Shown one piece after another: positions 36,908 to 46,347 of a stretch of DNA of 64,000 nucleotides. Numbering within the stretch: position 1 is the stretch's first letter; each line of letters starts with the position of its first letter. The position numbers and the translations under genes are program-made. Source of the stretch: Sphingopyxis sp. JAI128 (GTDB taxonomy: Bacteria; Pseudomonadota; Alphaproteobacteria; Sphingomonadales; Sphingomonadaceae); NCBI RefSeq assembly GCF_014207235.1, contig NZ_JACHDA010000007.1, positions 124,001 through 188,000 of the forward strand. Direction: 5' to 3'. The notes below the pieces were generated by a model, which did no database searches, was not told where the DNA came from, and worked only from the letters and a program-made list of their open reading frames with translations.

Positions 36908-38074
36908 TCAGAGCGATTTGTCGTAAATCTGGTACACCCGATTGACCTTCGCCTCGATCGCCTCGGCGACGGCATTCATCCCCTGATTGTCGTCGAGCAC
37001 CCAGCCGATGTCGCCTTGTTTGGCGTCATAGTCGCGCACCGCGTCGCGGCGGATGAACTCGATCATCATGAACGCCAGCATGCTGGCCATGCGGCTGTTC
37101 TGCAGCTTTTTTGCGACGCCCATCAACGGAACGCGCAGGATGCGGCTCTTGGGTTTGCGCAGCCACCACAGCAATCGCGCCCAGTTGAAGGGCAGGAGCG
37201 AGCCGTCCATGTCGATCAACAGCTGGTTGATGTTCGGCAGCACGATCATGAACGCGACCGGTTCGCCATCGACCTCGGCGACACGGATCAGATCCTCGAA
37301 CACGATGTCCTTCAGCTTCTTGCCGACATAGGCGATTTCGCTGTCGGTCAGCGGTACGAAGCCCCAATTGTCCGACCAGGCGTCGTTGAGCAGCCCCATG
37401 ATCAACTTTGCTTCGGCGTCGAAGCGGCGCTTGTCGACCTTGCGGATGCGAATCCGCGCATTCTTCTCGCCCGCCGCGACGATGCGGTTGACCAGCGGCG
37501 GAAAGCCGTCGGCGATGGCGACCGAATAGTTCATAAGCTGCTTGGCGGGGGCGTAGCCCGCGCCTTCGATCCAGCCGCGATAGAGCGGACTGTTATGGCC
37601 GAGCATGATCGTCGGCGGCGTATCGAACCCCTCGATCAAGAGGCCGGGCTCGTCCCAGATCGAAATCGACAACGGCCCCAGCGCGCGCGTCATGCCCTGC
37701 GTCCGCAACCAGTCTTCGGCGGCGACGAGCAGCGCCTGCGCGCTCGCTTCGTCCTCGGCGTCGAGCAGCCCCCAGTTGCCGGTGCCCGGCCCCATGCCCT
37801 GTTCGGCCGGCTGCGCGAGCGCGAGTTCGTCGATATGCGCCGAGATACGCCCGATCGTCCGGCCATCGCGGCGCGCGAGGAAATATTGCGCCTTGCCATG
37901 CTCGAACCACGGATTCTTGCCGGGGGTGAGCAGGCCGTACACTTCGCCCTTCAGCGGCGGGACCCACGCCGGATCGCCGCGATTGAGCCGATAGGCGAGT
38001 TCGACAAATTCGCGCAGATCGGCCTTGTCCTTGACCGGGACGATCGTGATCGGGCCTTCGTTATGCGCGCTCAT
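36908..38074 (-). CDS. GNAT-like acyltransferase, candidate bacterial ceramide synthase
   Basis: This 388-residue protein is of the GNAT-like family often annotated vaguely in sphingomonads. Visible stretches are VELAYRLNRGDPAWVPPLKGEVYGLLTPGKNPWFEHG, YFLARRDGRTIGRISAHID and GPLSISIWDEPGLLIEGFDTPPTIMLGHN. In Caulobacter crescentus the ceramide synthase bCerS, which N-acylates the long-chain base, is a protein of this general type located near spt; I recall this from the literature and have not checked it. The spt and acp genes here, 9 kb away, support the idea. ATG 38074 is chosen over 38095. Confidence 0.6.
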   Translation of the reverse strand: MSAHNEGPITIVPVKDKADLREFVELAYRLNRGDPAWVPPLKGEVYGLLTPGKNPWFEHGKAQYFLARRDGRTIGRISAHIDELALAQPAEQGMGPGTGNWGLLDAEDEASAQALLVAAEDWLRTQGMTRALGPLSISIWDEPGLLIEGFDTPPTIMLGHNSPLYRGWIEGAGYAPAKQLMNYSVAIADGFPPLVNRIVAAGEKNARIRIRKVDKRRFDAEAKLIMGLLNDAWSDNWGFVPLTDSEIAYVGKKLKDIVFEDLIRVAEVDGEPVAFMIVLPNINQLLIDMDGSLLPFNWARLLWWLRKPKSRILRVPLMGVAKKLQNSRMASMLAFMMIEFIRRDAVRDYDAKQGDIGWVLDDNQGMNAVAEAIEAKVNRVYQIYDKSL

Positions 38075-38191
38075 ACTGGTTTCCTGAAATGCCAACCCTA
38101 CATGGATGGCGACGCATTAGGGCATAGATTGGGCGCTGACGACCCGCATTCGGCCATTTTGCTGCCACGAAACTATGGTTCTGGACTCGCT

Positions 38192-39298
38192 ATGACGACG
38201 ATCAATCCCCCCGCCGATCGGGTCGCGACGCCCTTCGCGCCGTCGGCCCCAAAGGCGCCCAAGTCCGCTATCGCGGACGATATGGCAATGATCCGCGCGG
38301 CGTCGGAGCTGACGCGCGATCTCGTGCAGCCAAGCGCACGCCTCTATTGGACCGACATGCTGGCGTCGGCCTTCATCGGCTATGCCGGCATCGCGGCGGC
38401 GATTTTTGCGCCGTCGACGCTGTGGATGCTCGTCGCCGCGGCGATTTCGGTCGCTGCGCTCTACCGCGCGGGCAGCTTCATCCACGAACTCACGCATATT
38501 CGCAAGAATGCGCTGCCGGGCTTTCGCCTCGGCTGGAACATCCTCGTCGGCGTGCCGATGCTGATCCCCTCTTTCATGTATGAAGGGATTCACAGCCTGC
38601 ACCACAACCGCACCAAATATGGCACGGTCGACGATCCCGAATATCTGCCGCTCGCGCTGATGAAGCCGTGGACGGTGCCGCTGTTCGTCGTCGCCGCGGC
38701 GTTCGCGCCGCTCGCGCTCGTCTTCCGTTATGCGGTGCTGACCCCGCTGTCGTTCCTGATCCCGCCGCTCCGCCGGATCGTCGTCGAACGCTATTCGGGG
38801 ATGATCATCAACCCGCTGTTCCGCCGCAAGCCGCCGGAGGGCGAGTTCCGCCGCCAGTGGGCTTGGCAGGAAGGCGGCGCCTGGGCGTGGTCGAGCCTGC
38901 TGATCGCCGCGGGCGTATTCGGCTGGGTGCCCCTGCGCGCGCTGGTCATCTTCGGCGCGATTGCCTCGGCGACGCTGGTGCTCAACCAGATCCGCACGCT
39001 CGTCGCGCACCTCTGGGAAAATGACGGCGACGTGCTGACCGTGACCGGTCAGTTCCTCGACAGCGTCAATGTGCCGCCGCCGGGCCTCCTGCCCGAATTG
39101 TGGGCGCCCGTGGGCCTGCGCTATCATGCGCTGCACCATCTGTTGCCCGGCGTGCCCTATCACGCGCTGCCCGAGGCGCACCGCCGCCTCAAGGACGCGC
39201 TGCCTGCCGATTCGCAATATCATGGCGCGAATTACGATAGCCTGCCCAAGCTGGTGATGAATTTGGTGGCGGGCTCGGCAAAGGGAGCCGCGGCCTGA
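38192..39298 (+). CDS. fatty acid desaturase/hydroxylase-family membrane protein
   Basis: This 368-residue multispanning protein has three histidine boxes: HELTH (about residue 98), HSLHH (about 131) and HALHH (about 312), the di-iron signature of desaturases and hydroxylases. It is divergent from the GNAT-like gene, 117 bases apart. In a sphingolipid producer it could modify the long-chain base or the amide-linked acyl chain, or act on phospholipid acyl chains. The substrate cannot be read from sequence. Confidence 0.85.
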   Translation: MTTINPPADRVATPFAPSAPKAPKSAIADDMAMIRAASELTRDLVQPSARLYWTDMLASAFIGYAGIAAAIFAPSTLWMLVAAAISVAALYRAGSFIHELTHIRKNALPGFRLGWNILVGVPMLIPSFMYEGIHSLHHNRTKYGTVDDPEYLPLALMKPWTVPLFVVAAAFAPLALVFRYAVLTPLSFLIPPLRRIVVERYSGMIINPLFRRKPPEGEFRRQWAWQEGGAWAWSSLLIAAGVFGWVPLRALVIFGAIASATLVLNQIRTLVAHLWENDGDVLTVTGQFLDSVNVPPPGLLPELWAPVGLRYHALHHLLPGVPYHALPEAHRRLKDALPADSQYHGANYDSLPKLVMNLVAGSAKGAAA

Positions 39299-39346
39299 AT
39301 GTCGGGCACATGATGTCGGCGCAGGTGGGGGGACATATCCAATACT

Positions 39347-39424
39347 CGTCACTGCCGCGAAAGCGGGAACCCAGTGTGGGGTCCGCCGACGCACGCTCTG
39401 GGTCCCCGTTTTTGCGGGATGACG
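39347..39424. repeat. intergenic palindromic repeat (CGTCA...GACG type)
   Basis: Arms 39347-39374 and 39398-39424 are imperfect reverse complements, sharing CGTCA, GCG-AA, CGGG and ACCCAG blocks. It lies between the convergent desaturase and lptG genes. It resembles the element at 47565-47637 in its GCGAAAGC-GGG core, so both probably belong to one dispersed family. Confidence 0.65.
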
Positions 39425-39467
39425 AAGTGTGGGAACGGCCGCTTCAGGCCAGCGGCTGATGCCGGCT

Positions 39468-40568
39468 CTATTCCTCGGTGCGGATCAAGATCATCTCGCC
39501 GATCAGCGCGAACAGGATGAACGGTCCCCACGCCGCGAGAAAGGGCGAGTAGGCGCCGAGGTCGCCCATCGCGAGCGCGAAATTGTCGGCGACGAAATAG
39601 GCGAAGCCCAGGGCCATACCGATGATCGCGCGAACGAACAGCTTGCCCGATCGCGCGAGCCCGAACGCCGCGACCGCGCCCAATAGCGGCATCAAAATCG
39701 CCGACAGCGGCCCCGAAATCTTGTGCCACAACACGCCCTTCAGCGCGTCGACCGGCCGGCCCGCCGCCTCGAGATCGTCAATCGCGGCCTTGAGCTTCAG
39801 GAAGGGTAGCTCGTCACCGTCAACCTGTGCCAGCGTGAACTGGTCGGGCCGCACATTTTTCATCGCACCGATATTGCCGAGCGGTTCGAGCGTGCCCGAA
39901 CGGCGCATGAAGCGCCGCGCATTGGTCAGTTCCCAGCCGCCCCCCGCGACCGCGCGCGCGCTGTCGGCCGACAGCATCGACGACAATACGCCCTGTGTGC
40001 GTTCATAGATGGTCAGATAACCAAGGGTGATCGTCGGGCCGCTGGTATCGACCGTCGTCGCGTTGATCAGATCGTCACCGTCGCGCACCCAGATGTTCGT
40101 GCGTATGCCGCTGTCCTTCGGCACCTTTTTATATTCGACCTTTTGCCATGCGCTCAGCGCCGCGGTCGATCGCGTGACGATGCGCTCGTTGAACGCAAAG
40201 CTGATCGCCGCGACGAGCAGCGCGGCGAGGAACAGCGGCGCGAGCACCTGATGCGCCGACATGCCCGACGCCTTCATCGCGATGACTTCGCTGTTCTGGT
40301 TCAGCGTCACCATCGTCAATATCGTGCCGAGCAGCACGGAAAAGGGCAGGAAGGTCTCGACGATTTGCGGCAATCGCATGCCGACATAACGCCAGACGTC
40401 AGCGTCGCTGTTGCCGGCAACGCCCAGGATTTTTCCGCTTTCACCAAGCAGATCGAGCGTCTGGAGGATCAGCACCAGCGCGAAGAGGATCGAGAAGGAG
40501 CGGACGAGGAAGAGGCGCCCGACATAGAGCGCCATCGTACGCGACGGGAAAAAGTGAAGCTGGTGCAT
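39468..40568 (-). CDS. lptG: LptG-type permease of the envelope lipid export ABC transporter
   Basis: This 366-residue YjgP/YjgQ-family protein has three membrane segments at each end and a periplasmic jellyroll between. Stretches such as VGRLFLVRSFSILFALVLILQTLDLLGE, the LGTILTMVTLNQNSEVIAMKASGMSAHQV coupling region and the C-terminal LSAILMPLLGAVAAFGLARSG are typical. With LptF and LptB it pulls envelope lipid out of the inner membrane. It follows lptF without a gap. If the host makes glycosphingolipid instead of lipopolysaccharide, that would be the expected cargo. Confidence 0.85.
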   Translation of the reverse strand: MHQLHFFPSRTMALYVGRLFLVRSFSILFALVLILQTLDLLGESGKILGVAGNSDADVWRYVGMRLPQIVETFLPFSVLLGTILTMVTLNQNSEVIAMKASGMSAHQVLAPLFLAALLVAAISFAFNERIVTRSTAALSAWQKVEYKKVPKDSGIRTNIWVRDGDDLINATTVDTSGPTITLGYLTIYERTQGVLSSMLSADSARAVAGGGWELTNARRFMRRSGTLEPLGNIGAMKNVRPDQFTLAQVDGDELPFLKLKAAIDDLEAAGRPVDALKGVLWHKISGPLSAILMPLLGAVAAFGLARSGKLFVRAIIGMALGFAYFVADNFALAMGDLGAYSPFLAAWGPFILFALIGEMILIRTEE

Positions 40569-41789
40569 TTAGGTCACGCGCTCCGCCGCGGGATTTTTGC
40601 GCTGAAACATCGTGAGCATTCCGCGGATCTTTTGCGCCGCCTTGGCCGCGACACGTTCGAGCGCGCCGATCGGCTGGCCGCCGGGGACATGTGCAACGGT
40701 ATAATACATCCAGATCGCCAGCGCCGCGAAAAGGAGGAGGGGAACCCAGAGCGCGATCAGCGGGTCGATGGTGCCGCGTGCGCCAAGATCCTCGGCATAT
40801 TGGTTGATCTTGTGCTGCGTCACCAGCAGCACGATCGACAGGAAGACGCCCAGCGACGAGGTCGATCTTTTTGGCGGGATAGCGAGCGCGATCGCCATCA
40901 GCGGGATCAGGAACATCGACATCACTTCGACGATGCGGAAATGGAAATTGGCGCGCGATTCGAGCCGCGTCTGTTCTGGCTGGCTCTGGTCTTTACCGGC
41001 GACGAACAGCTCGGGAATCGTCATTTCGCGATCGGCGCCGCCGCGGGTGCGGAACGCCTCGATCTTGGGCAGCGGGATCGGCAGATCGTGATTGTCGAAG
41101 GTCAGGACGCGGGGCACCGCAAATTTGGGCGATTCATGGATCAGGACTCCCTGCGAGAGGCGCAGGATGATCGTGTTCGGGTCGTCGGTCGCAAGGAACT
41201 GTCCGCGCGCCGCCGTCGCCGACACGCGCTGCCCATCCTTCTGCTCGCCGCGCACGAAAATGCCGCGCAGGCTGCGCCCGTCGTCGTAGCTTTCTTCGAT
41301 CCTGAGCGTCATGCGGTCACCCAATTTGGTGAATTCGCCGACCTTGATCGAAGCGCCAAGCGCACCCGAACGCAGCTCGAACTGCAAGCCTTCATAAGCG
41401 TAGCGCGCCACCGGCTGGATGAAGCCGACGATCGCCAGATTGAGCGCGGCGAGCGCGATGGCATAGGCGTAGGGCACGCGCATCAACCGCCCGAAACTCA
41501 TCCCCACACCCTTGAGCACGTCGAGTTCGCTCGATGTCGCAAGCCGCCGGAACGCAAGGAGAATTCCGAGCATCAGGCCGATAGGGATACCCAGCGAGAG
41601 ATATTCGGGGATGAGGTTGGCGAGCATGCGCCAGACGACGCTGACCGGGCCGCCTTCGGTGGCGACGAAGTCGAACAGACGGAGCATCTTTTCCAGCACC
41701 AGCAGCATCGCCGACAGGACCAGCGTACCAAGCATGGGGAAAAAAATGAGCCGCGCGATATAGCGGTCGATGGCAGGCAGCTTATTCAA
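40569..41789 (-). CDS. lptF: LptF-type permease of the envelope lipid export ABC transporter
   Basis: This 406-residue YjgP/YjgQ-family protein starts IDRYIARLIFFPMLGTLVLSAMLLVLEKMLRLFDFV. It has the coupling helix LLAFRRLATSSELDVLKGVGMSFGRLM, a periplasmic domain and a C-terminal three-helix bundle (MSMFLIPLMAIALAIPPKRSTSSLGVF). It forms a heterodimer with LptG, encoded directly downstream. Partners LptB and LptC are outside the window. The promoter lies in the 133-base gap shared with the divergent DUF2141 gene. Confidence 0.86.
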   Translation of the reverse strand: MNKLPAIDRYIARLIFFPMLGTLVLSAMLLVLEKMLRLFDFVATEGGPVSVVWRMLANLIPEYLSLGIPIGLMLGILLAFRRLATSSELDVLKGVGMSFGRLMRVPYAYAIALAALNLAIVGFIQPVARYAYEGLQFELRSGALGASIKVGEFTKLGDRMTLRIEESYDDGRSLRGIFVRGEQKDGQRVSATAARGQFLATDDPNTIILRLSQGVLIHESPKFAVPRVLTFDNHDLPIPLPKIEAFRTRGGADREMTIPELFVAGKDQSQPEQTRLESRANFHFRIVEVMSMFLIPLMAIALAIPPKRSTSSLGVFLSIVLLVTQHKINQYAEDLGARGTIDPLIALWVPLLLFAALAIWMYYTVAHVPGGQPIGALERVAAKAAQKIRGMLTMFQRKNPAAERVT

Positions 41790-41922
41790 TCTTTCGTCGC
41801 CCCATCACCATGTTTTGGCCGCAGTTGTTTCCGATATGCCGATTCAAGGGCGACAGGGACCCGTGTCGGCACGCGCTTCAGCGAATGCTGGCACGGCTAT
41901 AGCCTCTGGAGGTTTTTAGGTC

Positions 41923-42396
41923 ATGTCGAAATTTGTATCCGCGCTGCTTGGCGTTTCCGTGCTGGCTTTTGCCGCATCGGCGCAGGCGGAAGGTCGGGTC
42001 ATCTCGAACGATCTGTCGAAGTGCAGAAGCGGTCCGTCGACGCTGGTCGAAATCAGCGGCGTCAAGGCGTCGTCCGGCAAGATTCGCGTGCAAAGCTATC
42101 GCGGCACGGCGGCCGACTGGCTTGAAAAGGGCCGCTGGCTCGCCCGTGTCGAAGTGCCGGCGCGCGCCGGAAAGATGACGGTCTGCGTGCCGCTGCCTGA
42201 AGCGGGCGTCTATGGCATTGCCGTGCGTCATGACGTCAATGGCAATGGCAAGACGGATCTGCGCTCGGACGGCGGCGGGATGTCGAACAATCCCAGCATC
42301 AACATCTTCAACCTCGGCAAGCCGAGTTACAAAAAGACGGCTTTTTCGGTGGGGGATGCGCCCAAGGCGATCTCCATCACGATGAAATATATGTAA
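41923..42396 (+). CDS. DUF2141 secreted protein
   Basis: The 157-residue product has a signal peptide MSKFVSALLGVSVLAFAASAQA and a DUF2141 domain: VEISGVKASSGKIRVQSYRG, FAVRHDVNGNGKTD-type stretch (here IAVRHDVNGNGKTDLRSDGG) and a C-terminal beta strand. Two cysteines may form a disulfide. CTGGAGG precedes the ATG. It is followed after 4 bases by the lipid-kinase gene, so it is probably an envelope protein of the same operon. Function unknown. Confidence 0.85.
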   Translation: MSKFVSALLGVSVLAFAASAQAEGRVISNDLSKCRSGPSTLVEISGVKASSGKIRVQSYRGTAADWLEKGRWLARVEVPARAGKMTVCVPLPEAGVYGIAVRHDVNGNGKTDLRSDGGGMSNNPSINIFNLGKPSYKKTAFSVGDAPKAISITMKYM

Positions 42397-42400
42397 AGAT

Positions 42401-43375
42401 ATGGCCAGCGTCGCGCTCCTTTCGAATCCACGATCGACAGGCAACCGTGCCCTGCTGCCGCGGGTTCGCGAATATTGCGCGGCGCACCCCGATATTTTTC
42501 ATTATGAGGTCGAGGATGTCGACCAGATCGAAAAGGCCATTCGCACGATGGCGATGGTCGCTCCGCGCGTGGTCGTCATCAACGGCGGCGACGGAACGGT
42601 GCAGGCTGCGCTGACCGAAATTTACTCGGGCGGCCATTTCGGCGGATCGCCGCCGCCGGTAGCGGTGCTTCCCAATGGCAAGACCAATTTGATCGCGCTC
42701 GACCTCGGCGCCGAAGGGGATCCGATCAAGGCGCTGCAGCGCGTCGTCGATCTGGTCGAAAGCGGCCATCTGGAAGATCATGTGATCGAACGCCAGCTGA
42801 TTTCGCTCGACAGTGGCGGCGAGGAACGCCCGGTGCTGGGCATGTTCCTCGGCGGCGCCTATCTCGCTGATGTGATGCTCTATTGCCGCAATCGCATCTA
42901 TCCGCTGGGGCTGCCCAATGGCCTGTCGCACTTCCTTGCAGCGATCCTCGGCCTGTTCGCGATCATTTTCGGGATCGGCGGCGGGCGCCTGCCGCCCAAG
43001 CCCGAGCCGATGACGGTGTCGCTGATCCGCCAAGGCGAGTTCAAGGGCAAATTCTCGCTGTTGATCGTCACGACGCTCGAGAAATTGCTGCTGAGCATCC
43101 GCACCAGCGAGGCCTATGGAACGAACGGCAATATGAAACTGCTTGCGACCGACAGCAGCGTCGGCGCGCTGTTCCGCATGCTGGGCGCGACCTGGCGCGG
43201 AACGCTGGGGCAGAAACAGCTCAATGGCGTCCATTTCCAGCAAGGCGATGAAATCCGTATCGAAGGCGAACGGTCGAACGTGATCCTCGACGGCGAAATC
43301 TTCCAGGCGAAGAATGGCGCGCCGATCATCCTCACCTCGACGCAGCCGGTTCCCTTCCTGCGCCTCGCCGCCTGA
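42401..43375 (+). CDS. diacylglycerol-kinase/LCB5-type lipid kinase
   Basis: This 324-residue protein of the DAGK/sphingosine-kinase family starts SVALLSNPRSTGNRALLPRV. It has the catalytic GGDGT motif in VVVINGGDGTVQAALTEI and the following PNGKTNLIALDLG. Such enzymes phosphorylate lipid hydroxyls. In Caulobacter a kinase of this family (CpgB) phosphorylates ceramide, as I recall. Here it sits 8 bases from a nucleotidyltransferase-like gene and near spt and acp, so a sphingolipid substrate is likely. Confidence 0.8.
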   Translation: MASVALLSNPRSTGNRALLPRVREYCAAHPDIFHYEVEDVDQIEKAIRTMAMVAPRVVVINGGDGTVQAALTEIYSGGHFGGSPPPVAVLPNGKTNLIALDLGAEGDPIKALQRVVDLVESGHLEDHVIERQLISLDSGGEERPVLGMFLGGAYLADVMLYCRNRIYPLGLPNGLSHFLAAILGLFAIIFGIGGGRLPPKPEPMTVSLIRQGEFKGKFSLLIVTTLEKLLLSIRTSEAYGTNGNMKLLATDSSVGALFRMLGATWRGTLGQKQLNGVHFQQGDEIRIEGERSNVILDGEIFQAKNGAPIILTSTQPVPFLRLAA

Positions 43376-43382
43376 GCCGTCC

Positions 43383-44243
43383 GTGGCTTCATTGATCGAT
43401 CTCGTCCGCGACGAACTCGGGGTTCCCGTCGATCCGCGCGTCACTGCGATGGCGCAGGCGATCGCGGCGCAATATCCGGGCAGCGCGCGCGCGGTGCTAT
43501 TTTACGGCAGTTGTCTGCGGATGAGCGAACTCGACGGGTTGATGCTCGATTTCTACCTGATCGTATCCAATTATAGCGATGCCTATCCCAGGCGCTGGAT
43601 GGCGATCGCCAACCGGCTGATCCCGCCGAACGTCTTTCCATTCCAGCATGACGGGCTGATCGCCAAATATGCGGTGCTGAGCGAGGCTGACTTCGATCGG
43701 CTCAACAGCACCGAGACGCGGAACGTGTCGGTGTGGGCGCGCTTCGCGCAGCCGTCGCGGTTGGTCTGGGCGGTCGATGAAACCGCGCGCGACCGGGCGA
43801 TCATGGCTGTGTCGCGCGCCGCGCCGACCTTGCTCGCGGCGGCGGGGATGGTCGCTGGCGAGGTGCCGCTCGACTGGTGGCGCCGCGCCTTCTCGCTGAC
43901 CTATTCGGTCGAACTGCGCGCCGAACGGTCGGGCCGTGCGCAGTCGGTCGTCGATGCCGATGCCGTGCGCTACGAACGGTTCAGTGCGCCGGCGATCGCC
44001 GCGATCCCGGCGGGCGCGCAGGGTGGCGGCTGGACGCGCCGGCGCCTCGAGGGCAAATTTCTCAGCATCGCGCGGCTTGCGAAGGCCAGCCTGACTTATG
44101 CGGGCGGCATCGACTATCTCGCGTGGAAGATCAACCGGCATGCCGGAACGCGGATCGAGATCAAGCCCTGGCAGCGCCGCTGGCCGCTCGTCGCCGCGAT
44201 CACGCTGGTGCCGCGGCTGATGAAGAGTGGTGCAATCCGTTAG
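43383..44243 (+). CDS. nucleotidyltransferase-like protein paired with the lipid kinase
   Basis: The 286-residue product has a Tam41-like or nucleotidyltransferase-fold hint: AVLFYGSCLRMSELDGLMLDFYLIVSNYSDAY, with the GS motif and two carboxylates (D-x-D-like LMLDFYL). The rest is helical with a basic C-terminus. GTG 43383 is the only reasonable start. Position after the LCB5-type kinase matches the Caulobacter cpgB-cpgC order that I recall, where this partner acts in ceramide phosphoglycerate synthesis. A plausible role is nucleotide activation of a phosphorylated lipid. Confidence 0.6.
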   Translation: MASLIDLVRDELGVPVDPRVTAMAQAIAAQYPGSARAVLFYGSCLRMSELDGLMLDFYLIVSNYSDAYPRRWMAIANRLIPPNVFPFQHDGLIAKYAVLSEADFDRLNSTETRNVSVWARFAQPSRLVWAVDETARDRAIMAVSRAAPTLLAAAGMVAGEVPLDWWRRAFSLTYSVELRAERSGRAQSVVDADAVRYERFSAPAIAAIPAGAQGGGWTRRRLEGKFLSIARLAKASLTYAGGIDYLAWKINRHAGTRIEIKPWQRRWPLVAAITLVPRLMKSGAIR

Positions 44244-44273
44244 GCATTTTTCAGCCGGAAAAGGGTGGCGGGT

Positions 44274-46244
44274 TCAACTCGCTAGCCGCTGCCCGCCGGG
44301 GCGGTGGTCGCCGCTCCGCCGGATTGCCTGGTCGAGCGCAGTCAGCGTGAAAGGTTTGCGCAGTACGTCATGGTCGCCAAAAGCGGCATCTTCGCTCGCG
44401 TCGCCGGCGTAGCCGGTCACGAACAGGACGGACAATTCGGGCCAGCGCTGCTTCAGCTGCGCGACCATTTCGGGCCCGGTCAGCTCGGGCATCAGCACGT
44501 CTGACAGGATCAGGTCGAAACCGCTCTGGCCCTTGGCAAGCCGGCCTTCGACGAGCGCCTCGGCCTCGAGCGGATTGCCGCAGGCGACCACCATATGGCC
44601 CAATTCGCTGACCGCGTCGACCGTTGCGGCGAGCACGCGGGCATCGTCCTCGACGACAAGGATGTTGAGTGCATCGGCGGGGGCGGCGGGCCGGGCAACC
44701 TCGCGGGACGAGGGTTCTGCCGCGACGGCAGGCCGTGCCGTGCAAAGGGGCAGCAGCATCGCGACGCTGGTGCCTTCGCCCTCGGTCGATGAAATCTGCA
44801 CCTCCCCGCCCGACTGGCGGCAAAAGGCAAAGACCTGGCTCATGCCGAGTCCGGTGCCTTGGCCAGCGGGTTTGGTCGTGTAAAAAGGGTCGAAGACGCG
44901 TTCGAGCACTTCGGGCGACATGCCGCAACCGGTGTCGATCACCTGCACCGCAAGCGCCTTGTCCTCGCCGTCGTCGATCGTCCGGATCGTCAGCGAACCA
45001 TGTCCGTTCATCGCATCGCGGGCATTGACCGCGAGATTCAGCAGCGCATTTTCGAACTGTTGCCGGTCGACCCAGCAGGCGAGCCCCGCGGCCTGAAGGT
45101 CGAGCGTCAGCGCGATCCGGTCGCCGATCGTCCGCTCGATCAGTTCGCCAAAGCTTGCGATACACTCGTCGACGATCGTCATTTCCGGGCGTGCGGGCTC
45201 GGACCGTGCGAAGGTCAGCAGCCGCCGCGTCAGGTCGGCGGCGCGATTGGCCCCGTCGAGCGCGTTGGCGAGGTGGCGCTGCGCCTTTTCGGGTTTGCCG
45301 GGGAGCCAGCGCTGCGCGAGCTCGAGCCCGCCGACGACGACTGCCAGCATATTGTTGAAGTCGTGCGCGATGCCGCCGGTCAACTGGCCGACGGCCTCCA
45401 TTTTCTGCGCCTGGCGCAGCTGCGCTTCGGCCGCTTCGCGCTCGATCATCTCGCTGCGCAGCGCGTCGTTCGCATGCGCGAGCTCGGCGGTGCGCTCTTC
45501 GACCGCCGCGGCCAATTGCATCGCCCGGTCGCTTTCGAGCAGTTGTTCATTGCGTGCAAGACGGCGCTCGCCTTCGGTGCGGATCAGCGAGAAGGTCGCC
45601 CCGATCGCAATGACCGCCGCCGTTGCGCCGAGGAGCGAGAAAAGCAGGATCGCCTGATTGAGGCTGGCGCGATCGGCGGCCGTCAGGCGATTGCGCTCGC
45701 GCAGCAGCGCGCGTTCGTTGGCGATGATCTCGCTCAATATCTTGTCGATCCGGCCGAGCCCTTCGCCTTTGCCGGCGGCGTAAAATTTGGAGATGGCGGC
45801 GACCGTTTGGTTATAGTTGGCACTGAGCGCGGCATCGCCGAGCTGGGCGCCACGACTGTCCATCTCGCGCGTCAGCTGTTTGACCAGCGCCATCTGTTTC
45901 GGATTGTCGCGGACGTTGCGCTGCAACTGGCCGAGGAACTGCCGCGCGCGCCCCCATTGATATTCATAGATGCGCCCATCCTCTTTCTGCAGCCCCACCG
46001 CGAAACGGCCGAGCGCGGCCTCGGCGCGCGCGATCGCGGCATCGACCGAGCGGGTCTGCGAAATGACCTCCATACTCTGCGTCTGCCAGCCGAGCGAGCG
46101 GTCGTAATTGTCGTTGGCGCGTGACAGCAGAACGACGAGCGCCCCGACGATACCGGTCAGGATCGCGCCGAGGACGATCGTCGACCAGAAGCGGATACGC
46201 TCCCTCCGGCTTTCGTTTTCGCTGTCGATATCCCGCTCGAACAC
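44274..46244 (-). CDS. hybrid sensor histidine kinase with CHASE3-like sensor
   Basis: This 656-residue membrane protein has a membrane segment at about 22-42, a periplasmic helical CHASE3-like sensor (45-195), a second segment (about 198-220) and a coiled coil. The HisKA domain has IAHDFNN at about residue 290. The ATPase has N-box NLAVNARDAM, DTGCGM and GTGLGM. A C-terminal receiver carries DLILSDVLMPELTG (Asp), LFVTGYAG and LRKPF. It probably senses an envelope or membrane signal. It follows spt by 103 bases on the same strand, and may use the HPt protein at 4292-4696. Confidence 0.92.
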   Translation of the reverse strand: MFERDIDSENESRRERIRFWSTIVLGAILTGIVGALVVLLSRANDNYDRSLGWQTQSMEVISQTRSVDAAIARAEAALGRFAVGLQKEDGRIYEYQWGRARQFLGQLQRNVRDNPKQMALVKQLTREMDSRGAQLGDAALSANYNQTVAAISKFYAAGKGEGLGRIDKILSEIIANERALLRERNRLTAADRASLNQAILLFSLLGATAAVIAIGATFSLIRTEGERRLARNEQLLESDRAMQLAAAVEERTAELAHANDALRSEMIEREAAEAQLRQAQKMEAVGQLTGGIAHDFNNMLAVVVGGLELAQRWLPGKPEKAQRHLANALDGANRAADLTRRLLTFARSEPARPEMTIVDECIASFGELIERTIGDRIALTLDLQAAGLACWVDRQQFENALLNLAVNARDAMNGHGSLTIRTIDDGEDKALAVQVIDTGCGMSPEVLERVFDPFYTTKPAGQGTGLGMSQVFAFCRQSGGEVQISSTEGEGTSVAMLLPLCTARPAVAAEPSSREVARPAAPADALNILVVEDDARVLAATVDAVSELGHMVVACGNPLEAEALVEGRLAKGQSGFDLILSDVLMPELTGPEMVAQLKQRWPELSVLFVTGYAGDASEDAAFGDHDVLRKPFTLTALDQAIRRSGDHRPGGQRLAS

Positions 46245-46347
46245 GCCCTACCCTTTACCGGACAAGCTTTACGCAGCAAAGCGTCGAAGCGTGCATGGCT
46301 TCAACTCGGCGCGAAAAGGAATCCGCTGGTCGGCACGCGGGCCCGGT

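Noticed and set aside
34171..36945. A 924-codon open frame on the plus strand over the DUF1501/DUF1800 pair
   Set aside because: It is antisense to two well-supported genes; composition is shadow-like, and no start context or homology is visible.
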